Shown here: positions 27,268-36,599 of the stretch, piece after piece
Numbering within the stretch: the first letter of the stretch is position 1
Layout: every line of letters starts with the position of its first letter
DNA from: Cohnella cholangitidis
Lineage (GTDB): Bacteria; Bacillota; Bacilli; Paenibacillales; Paenibacillaceae
Assembly (NCBI RefSeq): GCF_014107495.1
Contig: NZ_CP041969.1
Span: 1,116,001 to 1,180,000, forward strand
Direction: 5' to 3'
Length of the DNA: 64,000 nucleotides
Position numbers and translations under genes: made by a program
Notes under the pieces: generated by a model
The model's database searches: none
Told to the model about the DNA's origin: nothing
Seen by the model: only the letters and a program-made list of their open reading frames with translations

Positions 27268-27996
27268 TTAACGGTTAGACGAAGAAGTTTTGCGGTTGAT
27301 GAACAGTTTGTAGCCGACTCCGCGGATGGAGTCGATTTGGACGGTCTGCTGGTTGAGCTCGAGTTTTTTGCGAAGGGAGCTTACATGCACGTCGACCGTG
27401 CGCTGTCCTCCGATATAGTCGAAGCCCCAAACGACGTTCATCAGATCGTCGCGGGTTATGACGATGCCCGGTCTCTCCGCCAAGTACAGCAGCACCTCGA
27501 ATTCCTTCGGACGCAGCGTAATCCACTGGCCGTTGGAGAATACCTCGTATTTGTCCGGGAAGATTTGCAAATCCCCAATCGTAATGACCTTATCCCCGCC
27601 CGAAGCTTTCTCCGGTTTGCTCTCTTCGTTGCGCGAACGCCGCAATACGGCGGACGTGCGAGCTAGCAGTTCGGCTACTCCGAACGGTTTCGTAATATAA
27701 TCGTCCGCCCCGAGCTTAAGCCCCTGCACGACCTCTTCTTCGGCATTCCTTGCCGTCAGAATGATGACAGGCGTGCGCACTCCATTCTGCCTAAGCTTCT
27801 GAAGCACTTCGAATCCATTCATGCCCGGCAGCATGAGATCCAGAAAAATAATGGCGTAATGATCATGGATCGCCTTATGAAGTCCTTCCGCACCGTTCCC
27901 GACGACTTCCGTCTCGTAACCCTCTTGCGAGAGGTTATACGTTACTAGACGAGCGAGTGTCGGTTCATCTTCTATAATCAGTACTTTGTCCGACAT
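27268..27996 (-). CDS. phoP: Phosphate response regulator PhoP
   Basis: OmpR-type DNA-binding response regulator of 242 residues. The receiver domain (1-120) has acidic pocket residues in LIIEDE, the phospho-acceptor Asp in FLDLMLPGMNG (about residue 53), the Thr in ILTARN and the Lys in YITKPF. The C-terminal winged helix (about 138-235) includes LRPKEFEVLLYLAERPG and RTVDVHVSSLRKKL. The adjacent PhoR and five PhoP-type boxes in this window support the name. It has its own PhoP-type promoter upstream, so it is probably autoregulated. Confidence 0.93.
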   Translation of the reverse strand: MSDKVLIIEDEPTLARLVTYNLSQEGYETEVVGNGAEGLHKAIHDHYAIIFLDLMLPGMNGFEVLQKLRQNGVRTPVIILTARNAEEEVVQGLKLGADDYITKPFGVAELLARTSAVLRRSRNEESKPEKASGGDKVITIGDLQIFPDKYEVFSNGQWITLRPKEFEVLLYLAERPGIVITRDDLMNVVWGFDYIGGQRTVDVHVSSLRKKLELNQQTVQIDSIRGVGYKLFINRKTSSSNR

Positions 27997-28046
27997 GCGT
28001 TCCTCCGGTCCAGCAGGCAGTCCTGCCTATTTGGCTCTTCATGTTA

Positions 28047-28100
28047 GTTTTATCATACCACTGTAAACGCAACATCATGTAATTGTTAACGCAGCGTAAA
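28047..28100 (-). promoter_or_regulatory. PhoP box and promoter of phoP (between phoR and phoP)
   Basis: Minus strand TTTACG (28100-28095), TTAACA (28089-28084), a degenerate slot, TTTACA (28067-28062), all on an 11-bp phase. Nine nt later is TAAAAC (28052-28047); TATGAT (28057-28052) is another -10 candidate. Confidence 0.72.
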
Positions 28101-28116
28101 ATAGGTATTTCCCCAC

Positions 28117-29916
28117 CTACGGCTGGATCAGCGGTAGCTCTAAAATAAACTGCGAACCTACTCCGACCGTGCTCTCGACTCTGATCGTCCCGTGATGCAG
28201 TTCGGTTAGATGCTTTACGATAGATAGACCCAAGCCCGTACCGCCCGAACTGCGCGAACGCGCCTTGTCCACTCGATAGAACCGCTCGAAAATTCGCGGG
28301 ATATCCTTCTTAGGTATGCCTATGCCGGTATCCGATACGGTAATCCGCACGAACTCCTCTTCCCCGTCGCTCTCCGCGACGATTTCCGCGCGCACCTTGA
28401 CCCTGCCGCCTTCAGGCGTGTAGTTGATTCCGTTCTGCATCAAGTTCATGACGATCTGTCCCAGTCGATCCTCATCCGCTTCGAGGAACAAGCCGTCTTC
28501 GACTTGCACGTCTAGTTCGATGTCTTTTTTCGCCGCTTCCGCGGAGAGCAACTCCGACATTCTGCCTAAGAACATCGGCAAGTCGATCGGAGAAAACTGA
28601 AGCGGAGAACGACGGGATTCTATCTTCGACAATTCCAGAATATCGCCGATCAAGCGATTCAGGCGGTCGCTCTCATCCTGAATAATCGTGAGGAACGATC
28701 GCGCGGTATCCGGATCGTTCATGGCACCGGAAAGCAACGTTTCCGCGAACCCTTTCACCGCGGCGACCGGCGTCTTCAGTTCATGCGATACGTTCGCGAC
28801 GAATTCGCTCCGCATCCGTTCCAATCTGCGAATTGCCGTTACGTCCTGCAGAACGAGCAGCAATCCAGGCTCCTCGTCTCCGCTCATCGTCATCGGGACG
28901 ATGTTGATCTCAAGCAATCTCTCCTCCGGATAGTAAACCGTCAACTCTTCATGAACGGTTACCGGGTAGGCAAGAACCTCTCTTATTAGTCCCACGAGCT
29001 CGAAATGCTGGCGGATTTCATTATAGCTGCGGCCGACGCGTTCCTGGACCGTACTGCCTAGCAATAACTCCGCTTCGCGATTGTATAGCGTAATTCGTCC
29101 ATCATGGGCGATCATGACGACGCCGCTCATCATATTGTCCAACACGCTCTGCAGACGTGTCTCGTTCAGGCGAATTTCATCCAATTGCTCTTGCAAGCTT
29201 CCGCTCATCGCATTCAACGCCCGGGCCAACTCGCCGACCTCATCCCGGCCGCCTTCCGGCACCCGAATGGCGTAATCCATGTTCGCCATTCTTTTGGCTG
29301 CGGACGTCATGCGCTCCAACGGACGGGTAACGCTAAGCGCTACGCGATAACTGACGACTGCGGCGACCGCGAACAATAAGAAGAGCCCGAATATTAACGC
29401 GATCCACATGTTGTTAAGGCTGCTCTCCACGTCGCCTAAGCTCATCGCTAGACGAATAACCCCTTGATCAGCCTCAATCTTATCCGGGCTTACGGTAATC
29501 GCGACGTACATCATGTTCTGCTTTAACGTATCGCTATGTCTTACGCTGCTTCCGGTTCCGTCGGACAAAGCTTGCTGGACTTCTTCCCTGTTCAGATGGT
29601 TATCCATCGTCTGCGGGTCATGGTCGGAATCCCCCATGACCTTCCCGTCCAAGCGAATATACGTGACCCGCATTCCCGCGATTTCCTTGAATCTTTGCGC
29701 CTGTTGTTGCAAATACGCGCTCTGTTCGGTTTCGTTCCCTTTTTCCGGCCATGGCGCCGCGGCGTTCAACACGTGCAGCTCCTGTATCATATGTTCCCGC
29801 AATGCCGCTTGATGATTCTTCTGATAGGAATTGCCCATCAGAAGGCCGGCCGCCAAAACGGAGAAACCGATCAAAATCACGAACAAGGCAGTCAGTTTCA
29901 AGCGAAATTTAGTCAT
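28117..29916 (-). CDS. phoR: Phosphate sensor histidine kinase PhoR
   Basis: Membrane sensor kinase of 599 residues. It has TM1 (about 7-27), an extracytoplasmic sensor region (28-168), TM2 (169-191), HAMP (192-245), PAS (255-365), HisKA with the phospho-acceptor in VANVSHELKTPVAAVKGF (about 372-440), and an ATPase domain (480-595) with NLMQNGINYTP, DTGIGIP and GGTGLGLSIVK. It lies upstream of phoP, the reverse of the usual phoP-phoR order, and only 44 nt after the fumarase gene, so it may be transcribed from there. AAAGGAG is 13 nt before the ATG, a rather long spacing. Confidence 0.93.
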   Translation of the reverse strand: MTKFRLKLTALFVILIGFSVLAAGLLMGNSYQKNHQAALREHMIQELHVLNAAAPWPEKGNETEQSAYLQQQAQRFKEIAGMRVTYIRLDGKVMGDSDHDPQTMDNHLNREEVQQALSDGTGSSVRHSDTLKQNMMYVAITVSPDKIEADQGVIRLAMSLGDVESSLNNMWIALIFGLFLLFAVAAVVSYRVALSVTRPLERMTSAAKRMANMDYAIRVPEGGRDEVGELARALNAMSGSLQEQLDEIRLNETRLQSVLDNMMSGVVMIAHDGRITLYNREAELLLGSTVQERVGRSYNEIRQHFELVGLIREVLAYPVTVHEELTVYYPEERLLEINIVPMTMSGDEEPGLLLVLQDVTAIRRLERMRSEFVANVSHELKTPVAAVKGFAETLLSGAMNDPDTARSFLTIIQDESDRLNRLIGDILELSKIESRRSPLQFSPIDLPMFLGRMSELLSAEAAKKDIELDVQVEDGLFLEADEDRLGQIVMNLMQNGINYTPEGGRVKVRAEIVAESDGEEEFVRITVSDTGIGIPKKDIPRIFERFYRVDKARSRSSGGTGLGLSIVKHLTELHHGTIRVESTVGVGSQFILELPLIQP

Positions 29917-29960
29917 GGACGGAAGATATCTCCTTTAGAGGACATTCAAAAAGCCAGCCT

Positions 29961-31508
29961 TTATGCGAATACCGGATCCTTGAACTGCGCTAGCTTGGAT
30001 TTGGAATCTTTGTCTACGTCTGCATGCAGGCTGTTGCCGTGCGAATCCATCGTGACGATCGCCGCGAAACCTTCAACTTGCAAATGCCACATCGCTTCCG
30101 GAATACCGAACTCCGAAAAATCGACGCCGTTTACTTTTTTAATACACTCCGCATAGTACTGAGCAGCTCCGCCGACGGCGTTCAAATAGACGCCGCCATG
30201 CTCTTGCAGCGCGGCTAGCGTTTTCGGACCCATGCCGCCTTTGCCGATAACCGCGCGCAATCCGAATTTCTTCATGATCTCGCCTTGATACGGCTCTTCC
30301 CGAATGCTTGTCGTCGGACCAGCGGCTTTCACGTGCCAACCGGCATCATCCTTCAGCATAACCGGTCCGCAGTGGTAGATAACCCCGCCGTTCAGATCGA
30401 TCGGAGCGTCATGATCCATTAAATGCTTATGCAGCGCGTCGCGCCCCGTGTGCATTTCGCCGTTCAAGATGACGACGTCTCCTACTTTCAACGAGCGTAC
30501 ATCCTCTTCCGTCAGAGGCATCTGAAGCACGATTTCCTTCGGCTTCGCGGCGACTTCAGACCCTTCGCCGGACTCGTCTCTTGCAAGGTCAGCCATCGGT
30601 ACCGCGGAACCGCCCTCGTAAATCCACTCTTTGATCTCATGCGAATTACCGTCGAGGAGGACGCCTTGACGGCGGTATGCCCAACAGTTATAAGCGACGG
30701 AGACGAAAAAGCTGGCCGGGAGGCGGTTGTTTACGCCAACCTTGCATCCGAGCAGCGTCACGTTGCCGCCGAAGCCCATCGTACCTATGCCCAATTGGTT
30801 CGCTTTGTCCAGAATATACTCCTCCAACTGCCGAAGCTCTGGAATCGGGTTAACGTCTTCGACTTTACGGAAAAGCTGCTGTTTAGCCAGCTCATAACCC
30901 GTCGTCCGGTCTCCGCCGATGCCCACGCCGATAAATCCGGCGCTGCAGCCTTGTCCTTGGGCTTGATAGACCGCGTGCAGAACGCATTTGCGGATGCCGT
31001 CGAGATCGCGGCCCGCTTTGCCCAAGCCTTCGATCTCGCAAGGCAAGCTGTACTGGATATTTTTATTTTCGCAGCCGCCGCCCTTGAGAATGAGACGAAC
31101 GTCGACTTCCTCGCGCTCCCATTGCTCGAAGTGGATAACGGGAGTACCCGGTCCCAAATTGTCTCCGGTGTTGGAGCCGGTCAGCGAATCTACCGAGTTG
31201 GTGCGGAGCTTTCCGTCTTTAGTCGCTCTAGCGATCGCGCTTCTGATTTCTTTTTTCATCACGATTTGGTTGGCGCCGACAGGGGTGTGTATGACGAAAG
31301 TCGGCATGCCTGTATCTTGGCAAATGGGAGAAACGTTGCATTCCGCCATTTCGATATTTTGCGCGATCGTAGACAAGGATAATCCCGCGCGCGTTGCGCG
31401 ATCTTCCGCCTCGCGTGCCGCGGCAATCGCCCGGCGAACGTCCGCGGGAAGGTTAGTCGAGGTTTCTACGATAAGTTTATAAATGCTCTGTTCGAATGTT
31501 GATGACAT
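29961..31508 (-). CDS. fumA: Class I (iron-sulfur) fumarate hydratase
   Basis: Oxygen-sensitive [4Fe-4S] enzyme that interconverts fumarate and malate in the citric acid cycle, about 515 residues. The N-terminal alpha half has VSPICQDTGMPTF, LRTNSVDSLTGSNTGDN and GGGCENKNIQYSLP. The C-terminal beta half has NGEMHTGRDALHKHL, GPTTSIRE and IGKGGMGPKTLAAL. A TTG at 31520 is an alternative start; neither has an ideal ribosome binding site spacing. Citrate-cycle genes citZ-icd-mdh are nearby. No terminator separates it from phoR. Confidence 0.93.
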   Translation of the reverse strand: MSSTFEQSIYKLIVETSTNLPADVRRAIAAAREAEDRATRAGLSLSTIAQNIEMAECNVSPICQDTGMPTFVIHTPVGANQIVMKKEIRSAIARATKDGKLRTNSVDSLTGSNTGDNLGPGTPVIHFEQWEREEVDVRLILKGGGCENKNIQYSLPCEIEGLGKAGRDLDGIRKCVLHAVYQAQGQGCSAGFIGVGIGGDRTTGYELAKQQLFRKVEDVNPIPELRQLEEYILDKANQLGIGTMGFGGNVTLLGCKVGVNNRLPASFFVSVAYNCWAYRRQGVLLDGNSHEIKEWIYEGGSAVPMADLARDESGEGSEVAAKPKEIVLQMPLTEEDVRSLKVGDVVILNGEMHTGRDALHKHLMDHDAPIDLNGGVIYHCGPVMLKDDAGWHVKAAGPTTSIREEPYQGEIMKKFGLRAVIGKGGMGPKTLAALQEHGGVYLNAVGGAAQYYAECIKKVNGVDFSEFGIPEAMWHLQVEGFAAIVTMDSHGNSLHADVDKDSKSKLAQFKDPVFA

Positions 31509-31598
31509 AATGAGTGCCAAATCCCCTCTCTGTTCGATGATCTACATACATTATATAATAGCATATAGATTAACGGTGGGAGAAAAGGAGTCAAGTTC

Positions 31599-32207
31599 AT
31601 GGCAAATCATTTTTTGGCTTATTTATACCGATTACAATATATTGAACGTTGGAGCCTCATGCGGAATACGACGACGGAAAACGTCGCCGAGCACTCGTAT
31701 CACGTGGCGCTGATCGCGCACGCTCTCGGCAGTATTGCGCGGGAAATATTCAATCGCGACATCAATCCCGACGAGGCGGTGACGTATGCCTTATTCCATG
31801 ATGCCACGGAAGTGTTTACGGGAGATATTCCGACTCCCGTCAAACATCATAACCCTCGAATTCTAGCGAATTTTCGGGAGATTGAAGCTATGGCCGCGGA
31901 TAGGCTATTAGCAACCGTACCTGCGGAGCTGCAAAACAGCTATCGCCCTCTATTGTCCCGTAAGCCCGCGAACCCCGAGCTCGAGAAACTGTTGAAAGGG
32001 GCCGACCTTCTCGACGCCTATCTGAAATGCATAAGCGAAATGTCCGCGGGAAACCGAGAGTTCGCCACCGCTCGCCGACAAAGCGAAGAAAAACTAAGGA
32101 AGCTGGACATGCCCGAAGTCGAATGGTTTCTGACCCATCTGGCGCCCGGGTTCGAGAGAACGATCGACGAGCTCGCGGAGCTCGAACAGGATATTCCGGA
32201 AGCTTAA
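31599..32207 (+). CDS. yfbR: YfbR-like 5'-nucleotidase (HD domain)
   Basis: Predicted metal-dependent 5'-deoxynucleotidase of 202 residues. HD-domain residues are visible: the His of ENVAEHSYHVALIAHALG, the HD pair of ALFHDATEVFTGDIPTPVK, and a late Asp in GADLLDAYLK. AAAGGAG lies 8 nt before the ATG. It is divergent from fumarase, and the intergenic region has a TATAAT-like element near 31553. It ends at a bidirectional terminator. Confidence 0.9.
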   Translation: MANHFLAYLYRLQYIERWSLMRNTTTENVAEHSYHVALIAHALGSIAREIFNRDINPDEAVTYALFHDATEVFTGDIPTPVKHHNPRILANFREIEAMAADRLLATVPAELQNSYRPLLSRKPANPELEKLLKGADLLDAYLKCISEMSAGNREFATARRQSEEKLRKLDMPEVEWFLTHLAPGFERTIDELAELEQDIPEA

Positions 32208-32255
32208 TCGTAAGGAGTTATTGGCTCGCAAAGAAGAATACGCCTGCATATAACG

Positions 32256-32307
32256 AAATACGGGAAAGACTATCGGAACCGATCCGAAAGCCTATCCCGT
32301 ATTTTTT
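32256..32307. terminator. Bidirectional terminator
   Basis: Outer stem AAATACGGGA / TCCCGTATTT with an inner ATCGGAACCGAT stem, T-rich on the plus-strand side. It separates the convergent yfbR-like and DUF3221 genes. Confidence 0.75.
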
Positions 32308-32875
32308 ACTTTATATCCGCTACCTTGATCTCCAACGTTTTCTCTTCCCAGCTCCCGGCGATCTCGATCCGCCATTCCGAAGCTTCTGCATCAAAATGGA
32401 CTTGTTTGATGACCGGGGCTGCGTAATCCTCGATTTCCGGGGAAATTAACGCTTTTCTAACCGCTTCGGATTCCGTTAACCGGGCGCCCTCGGGCTGATT
32501 CGTCTCCATAACGGCAATGCGGTCCGCTTGAGCTTGGCCCGGGTAGGAATCTTCCATTTCGCCCTCCGCCCAGACTTCCACCTGTTGACCGACTTGAATA
32601 TCCGACGACGCTTTCGAAAACCAGACAGCCTCATAATAATGACTGGCTCCGCCATTCGCGCTGAAGTCTTTTTCAACGTCGTTCACGACCAGAACTCTGC
32701 CCTTATCCTTCTTGACGACGTGCCCGATAAAACCTCGCTGCTCTTGTACGAGCTCCGTGCCCGACTGCCCGGACTGACCCTTCGGCTCATTCCCGCAAGC
32801 AGCGAGCAGCATCATAGCGGACAACAGGAAACACCCCAGCTTAATCTTCACATCTTCACGCCCATTCCAGACCAT
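32306..32875 (-). CDS. DUF3221-type lipoprotein
   Basis: Predicted lipoprotein of 189 residues with lipobox LLAAC (about Cys27) after a hydrophobic signal. The mature protein has a small beta domain (RGFIGHVVKKDKGRVLVVND, read as GHVV and GRVLVV segments, then VGQQVEVWAEGEMEDSYPGQ) that fits DUF3221, seen in YobA-like proteins. The C-terminal 70 residues are unassigned. It starts 5 nt after the upstream gene stop, so it is the second gene of a two-gene operon. Function is unknown. Confidence 0.7.
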   Translation of the reverse strand: MVWNGREDVKIKLGCFLLSAMMLLAACGNEPKGQSGQSGTELVQEQRGFIGHVVKKDKGRVLVVNDVEKDFSANGGASHYYEAVWFSKASSDIQVGQQVEVWAEGEMEDSYPGQAQADRIAVMETNQPEGARLTESEAVRKALISPEIEDYAAPVIKQVHFDAEASEWRIEIAGSWEEKTLEIKVADIK

Positions 32876-32880
32876 TAAGT

Positions 32881-33528
32881 CTACGACTTTCTCCTAAAGG
32901 AAAATACCATGAATGCGAAACCGAGAATAAGAACAAGTCCGCCAAGGGGAATCCAATAATAGCCTGCCGGTTTCCCTGCTGGCATCTCCGTCGATTTCTC
33001 TACCGGGTTTTGTTTCTTCTCTGGGCTAGTATTTATCGCGGGAGCGGAATCTTTAGGATCGGCTACCTCGCTAATCGTCACAGGTTCATATCCCTTCCCC
33101 AGCTCCGCGATGTCCTCGCCAGCGCTTGCTAACGGCTTCGTTCGATCGCATATGTTCGTTTCAAGCTGATCCATAACCCCATACGCATACACGACATATT
33201 CCGTATTCACTGCGAAATCCTCGATTCCGCAGCTCGCCGAGCTAAGCGCGGTACGAACGACCGTCTTTTGCTTCACTTCGCCCTTCCACACCTTATCTAC
33301 CTCGAATGTCACGCTGACGGGATCGGCGCTAGACATGATCTCCTTCTGCTCGGGAGGCGTAACCTTGATCGCTTTACCGGAGAAGATTGCGGTTTTATTG
33401 TTCATTTCTTCGCTCACCTCAGGGGGCGCCGCGCAAGAACACGCGAAAGCCCGCTCCGGTTTAAGGATCGACAACGCTCCCGCAAGAAGCATAATACACG
33501 CTAAGAACATGCTAATTCGTTTGAACAT
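32881..33528 (-). CDS. Secreted TIMP/NTR-like protein with C-terminal membrane anchor
   Basis: Protein of 215 residues. A signal peptide ends RAFA, and the mature protein begins CSCAAPP, the start typical of tissue-inhibitor-of-metalloproteinase (NTR-fold) proteins in bacilli. NTR strands include AIFSGKAIKV, VTFEVDKVWKGEV and TALSSASCGIEDF; a further Cys is in TNICDRT. A disordered Pro/Lys linker (about 150-185) leads to one transmembrane helix and an RRKS tail. It is likely displayed at the cell surface. Protease inhibition is known for animal TIMPs and is only a possibility here. Confidence 0.78.
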   Translation of the reverse strand: MFKRISMFLACIMLLAGALSILKPERAFACSCAAPPEVSEEMNNKTAIFSGKAIKVTPPEQKEIMSSADPVSVTFEVDKVWKGEVKQKTVVRTALSSASCGIEDFAVNTEYVVYAYGVMDQLETNICDRTKPLASAGEDIAELGKGYEPVTISEVADPKDSAPAINTSPEKKQNPVEKSTEMPAGKPAGYYWIPLGGLVLILGFAFMVFSFRRKS

Positions 33529-33601
33529 TTCCTTTCACCTCGTCACCTATAGACGCTCCAACGTTCTATTTTGTTCCAACTTCCGCATTTTTCAGGCGCA
33601 G

Positions 33602-33627
33602 CAAAAAGACGCCGATCTCTCGGCGCC
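33602..33627 (-). terminator. Intrinsic terminator after MFS gene
   Basis: CGCCGA-GAGA-TCGGCG hairpin followed on the minus strand by TCTTTTTG. Confidence 0.8.
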
Positions 33628-33651
33628 TTCTCTTGCCCAACATTTTCCGGT

Positions 33652-34857
33652 TTACGTTAATCTCTTAATCACCTTGAACTGGGCATAACCGGCCACGACC
33701 ATCAATGCCGCGAGCACCGTAAACAACGTTTCTCCGCCACTCCATTCGAGCAGCAAACCGCCTAAGATCGGACCCAGGCCGCGGGATAACAATTGACTTG
33801 TCCCGTACACGGAGAAGTAGAAGCCTCTTTGATCTTGCGGAGCCATGACGGATACGGCTTTCTGCATGTGCGGACCGAACATCATCTCTCCGATCGTAAA
33901 AATAAACTCCGCCGCGAACAACCACACCACAACGCCGGAGTAGCCGTAACCGAGAGAAACGACGGCAAACAGAGCATACGAAATTCCGATGATGAGATGC
34001 GACGGTACCGGTTCCGTTCTTCTCGCAATCCAAATCTGCAAAGCGATGACCATGATCCCGTTAAAAGTAAGGAGAGACGCAAGCACGGTCCGATAATGCT
34101 CGAAGTTCGTTTGCAAATGCAACGGCAATGTGGATTCCACTTGCGCGTATAACAATCCGACAGGCAAGCAGAGCATCGTCATGAGCACGAGTCCTTTATG
34201 CTCGGCCCATGAGAATTTAGGTTTAGCCGGCTGCGGAAGAGGCGTTGAGTTAGCGGTCGGTCCCTTGAGGGCAAGCGGCGCGGATTCGGGTATCTTGAAC
34301 CAGACTAACAACCCGTAAAGCACGAACGACATCGCCGACATCAGAAACACCGCGGAAGGATTCCAACCGAACATGAGCAATCCGAGTACGGGACCGACCG
34401 CCGCTCCGACGTTAAACGCCGTATGCATGAGCGCGAACACTTCGGCGCGTTTTTCTTCCGTAATTATGTCCGTAATCTGGGCACTGGCTGCCGGACCGTA
34501 CAACGCAAACCCTATCCCGTTTATAATCGAGATCAAAGCATACTGCCAGACGTCTTCGGCGAAAACGTAACCGATCATGCACAGCATTTGCAAGGCGAGA
34601 GCGATAAGAATGAGCGGCTTGCGGCCGTATCGGTCGCTCCAGCTCCCTCCAAACCAACTGACGAACAGTCCGCATAACGGCTGCAAACCGACTATGATCA
34701 TGGGCAGGATGACCGAACCTTCCAGTTGATCGTATAAATAGAGGACAAGAAAAGGACGAATCATAAACCCCGTAATCGTCGTCAACGCGGCCCCAAGTAC
34801 GCGGATCCAAATTCCGCTATCGTATCTTCCGATAATATTATTCGCGAATTTTACCAT
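33652..34857 (-). CDS. MFS transporter (DHA1-like efflux type)
   Basis: Polytopic protein of 401 residues with about twelve transmembrane segments. Family motifs are GSWSDRYGRKPLI after TM2 (motif A) and NVGAAVGPVLGLLM in TM5 (motif C-like). It therefore looks like a proton-driven exporter of the multidrug group. Substrate is unknown. It is monocistronic, with a promoter region of about 100 nt upstream that shares space with the terminator at 34957. Confidence 0.88.
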   Translation of the reverse strand: MVKFANNIIGRYDSGIWIRVLGAALTTITGFMIRPFLVLYLYDQLEGSVILPMIIVGLQPLCGLFVSWFGGSWSDRYGRKPLILIALALQMLCMIGYVFAEDVWQYALISIINGIGFALYGPAASAQITDIITEEKRAEVFALMHTAFNVGAAVGPVLGLLMFGWNPSAVFLMSAMSFVLYGLLVWFKIPESAPLALKGPTANSTPLPQPAKPKFSWAEHKGLVLMTMLCLPVGLLYAQVESTLPLHLQTNFEHYRTVLASLLTFNGIMVIALQIWIARRTEPVPSHLIIGISYALFAVVSLGYGYSGVVVWLFAAEFIFTIGEMMFGPHMQKAVSVMAPQDQRGFYFSVYGTSQLLSRGLGPILGGLLLEWSGGETLFTVLAALMVVAGYAQFKVIKRLT

Positions 34858-34956
34858 TGTCTGCGTTGTTCATTCCTCATGATGTCGTCTATCGTTCCCT
34901 ATGGTCGTCGGAAACGATCTCAACAGTATAGCACAGACAATTTGGACGGAATTAAG

Positions 34957-34996
34957 CAAAAACCCCAAAAGCGGTAAACCGCGATTGGGGTTTTTT
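34957..34996. terminator. Bidirectional terminator
   Basis: AAAACCCCAA / TTGGGGTTTT stem with an internal GCGG/CCGC stem and A/T runs on both sides. It ends the gene at 35015-35458. Confidence 0.88.
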
Positions 34997-35014
34997 GGCT
35001 ATGAGATGCATGAT

Positions 35015-35458
35015 TTAGTCAATGCGATAAGCCGGGTCTTGCATGAACCAGATGATAACCAAGAACAATACGAACAGAATCGTGCTAAGCACTTGAACCC
35101 GGGAAATATCCGAGCTTGCGCTCTGACCGTTAGCGGCCGCGGCCGCGATTCTCTTGAGCGGCGCTTGCACGATGCCCGACAGAGCCCCGATAATCACGAA
35201 CAAGACGATGACGATAACCATCCATGCAACCGTGTATTTCGCGTCGCCCGGCGCATTGGAGATCAAATATCCTCCCGTCAGCAATTGCAGCACGAGAGAG
35301 TATTGACCCAAACGTCCTCCCGTAATGATCCCGCTAGCCAATCCTTCTTGAGCGGCACCCGACAGCTGCTTGAACTTCCCGACCACAAACGGCATGATCG
35401 CATAAATGCCCATTCCAACCGCACCTACTATGTGCAAAAACAACATGACAGTAAACAT
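35015..35458 (-). CDS. Small four-span membrane protein
   Basis: Protein of 147 residues with four predicted transmembrane helices (about 3-25, 50-70, 78-98, 122-142). The first has a conserved-looking LFLHIVGAVGMGIYA with a membrane His. A charged, Ala/Ser-rich loop lies before the last helix. The style recalls DUF2269-like proteins, but I cannot assign a family firmly. Monocistronic. Confidence 0.75.
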   Translation of the reverse strand: MFTVMLFLHIVGAVGMGIYAIMPFVVGKFKQLSGAAQEGLASGIITGGRLGQYSLVLQLLTGGYLISNAPGDAKYTVAWMVIVIVLFVIIGALSGIVQAPLKRIAAAAANGQSASSDISRVQVLSTILFVLFLVIIWFMQDPAYRID

Positions 35459-35603
35459 TCGCCGTTCCCTCCAATAGTTAACAAACAGACTAAGACAACC
35501 TCAGTATACACAAAAAAACGCCCGAACAAAACCATATCGATACATTCGTTATGATTCCTTCACGAAAGCTTCACGATTTGTTCGATACTTAGACCTACAT
35601 ATG

Positions 35604-35626
35604 AAAAAGAGAGCCCGAAGGCTCTC
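35604..35626 (-). terminator. Intrinsic terminator after mdh
   Basis: GAGAGCC-TTCG-GGCTCTC hairpin followed on the minus strand by TTTTTC. Confidence 0.9.
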
Positions 35627-35648
35627 ACATGGGATACGTTGAGCTTGC

Positions 35649-36599
35649 TTATGCGTTTTCGACGATTTTGATGACGTTGCGAACCGATTCCGCCGATTTC
35701 TCGAGGGCCGCTTTCTCTTCGCCGGTAAGGTCGAGCTCGAAAATCTTCTCGATGCCGTCTCCGCCCAGCACGGCAAGAACGCCCATGAACAAGTTGTCAT
35801 ACCCGTACTCGCCTTGCAGCAACGCGATGACGGGAAGGATGCGTTTTTTGTCTTTCAGAATCGCTTCCGTCATTTGGACGAGCGAAGCAGCCGGCGCATA
35901 ATACGCGCTGCCGTTGCCGAGCAAGTTAACGATCTCGCCGCCGCCTACGCGAGTACGCGCTACGATAGCATCGATTTGCTCCTTAGGGAGCAATTTCTCG
36001 ACGGGAATTCCGCCGATCGTCGTGTAACGAACGAGAGGAACCATGTCGTCGCCGTGGCCGCCGAGAACGACGCCGCGCACGTCTTCAACGGACACGTTCA
36101 ATGCTTGCGCCAGGAACGTATTGTAGCGGGCCGTATCCAGTACTCCCGATTGGCCGATAACGCGGTTTTTCGGGAATCCGAGCGCTTTGTTCGCAACGTA
36201 AGTCATTGCGTCGACAGGGTTGGAAAGGATGATGACGTAAGCGTTAGGGCTAGTCGCCTTGATGTTCTCGCACACGGATTTTACGATACCTGCGTTCGTG
36301 TTCACAAGGTCATCGCGGCTCATGCCCGGTTTGCGGGCGATACCAGCAGTGATGATAACTACGTCGGAGTTAGCGGAATCTTGGTAGTCGGCCGTTCCCA
36401 CGATGTTGGAGTCGATTCCTTGAACCGGAGTCGATTCCATCATGTCGAGCGCTTTACCTTTAGTCGGGTTTTCCAGTTGCGGAATATCGAGAAGCACGAC
36501 GTCTCCCAATTCCTTCTGAGCCAACATGAGCGCAGTAGTCGCGCCTGTGAATCCTGCGCCGACAACCGTAATTTTCGCACGTTTAATCGCCACTTGCAT
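35649..36599 (-). CDS. mdh: Malate dehydrogenase
   Basis: NAD-dependent enzyme of 316 residues that oxidises malate to oxaloacetate. The Rossmann fold starts [16 protein letters not shown]. The substrate loop has [16 protein letters not shown] and the catalytic loop has [16 protein letters not shown]. It belongs to the LDH-like MDH group of bacilli. It is the third gene of citZ-icd-mdh, but a 339-nt gap separates it from icd. Confidence 0.96.
   Translation of the reverse strand: MQVAIKRAKITVVGAGFTGATTALMLAQKELGDVVLLDIPQLENPTKGKALDMMESTPVQGIDSNIVGTADYQDSANSDVVIITAGIARKPGMSRDDLVNTNAGIVKSVCENIKATSPNAYVIILSNPVDAMTYVANKALGFPKNRVIGQSGVLDTARYNTFLAQALNVSVEDVRGVVLGGHGDDMVPLVRYTTIGGIPVEKLLPKEQIDAIVARTRVGGGEIVNLLGNGSAYYAPAASLVQMTEAILKDKKRILPVIALLQGEYGYDNLFMGVLAVLGGDGIEKIFELDLTGEEKAALEKSAESVRNVIKIVENA

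Noticed and set aside
26866-27271. Open frames of about 100-124 codons on both strands across array A
   Set aside because: They exist only because the 51-bp unit is a multiple of three; the peptide is the same 17 residues repeated and there is no ribosome binding site.
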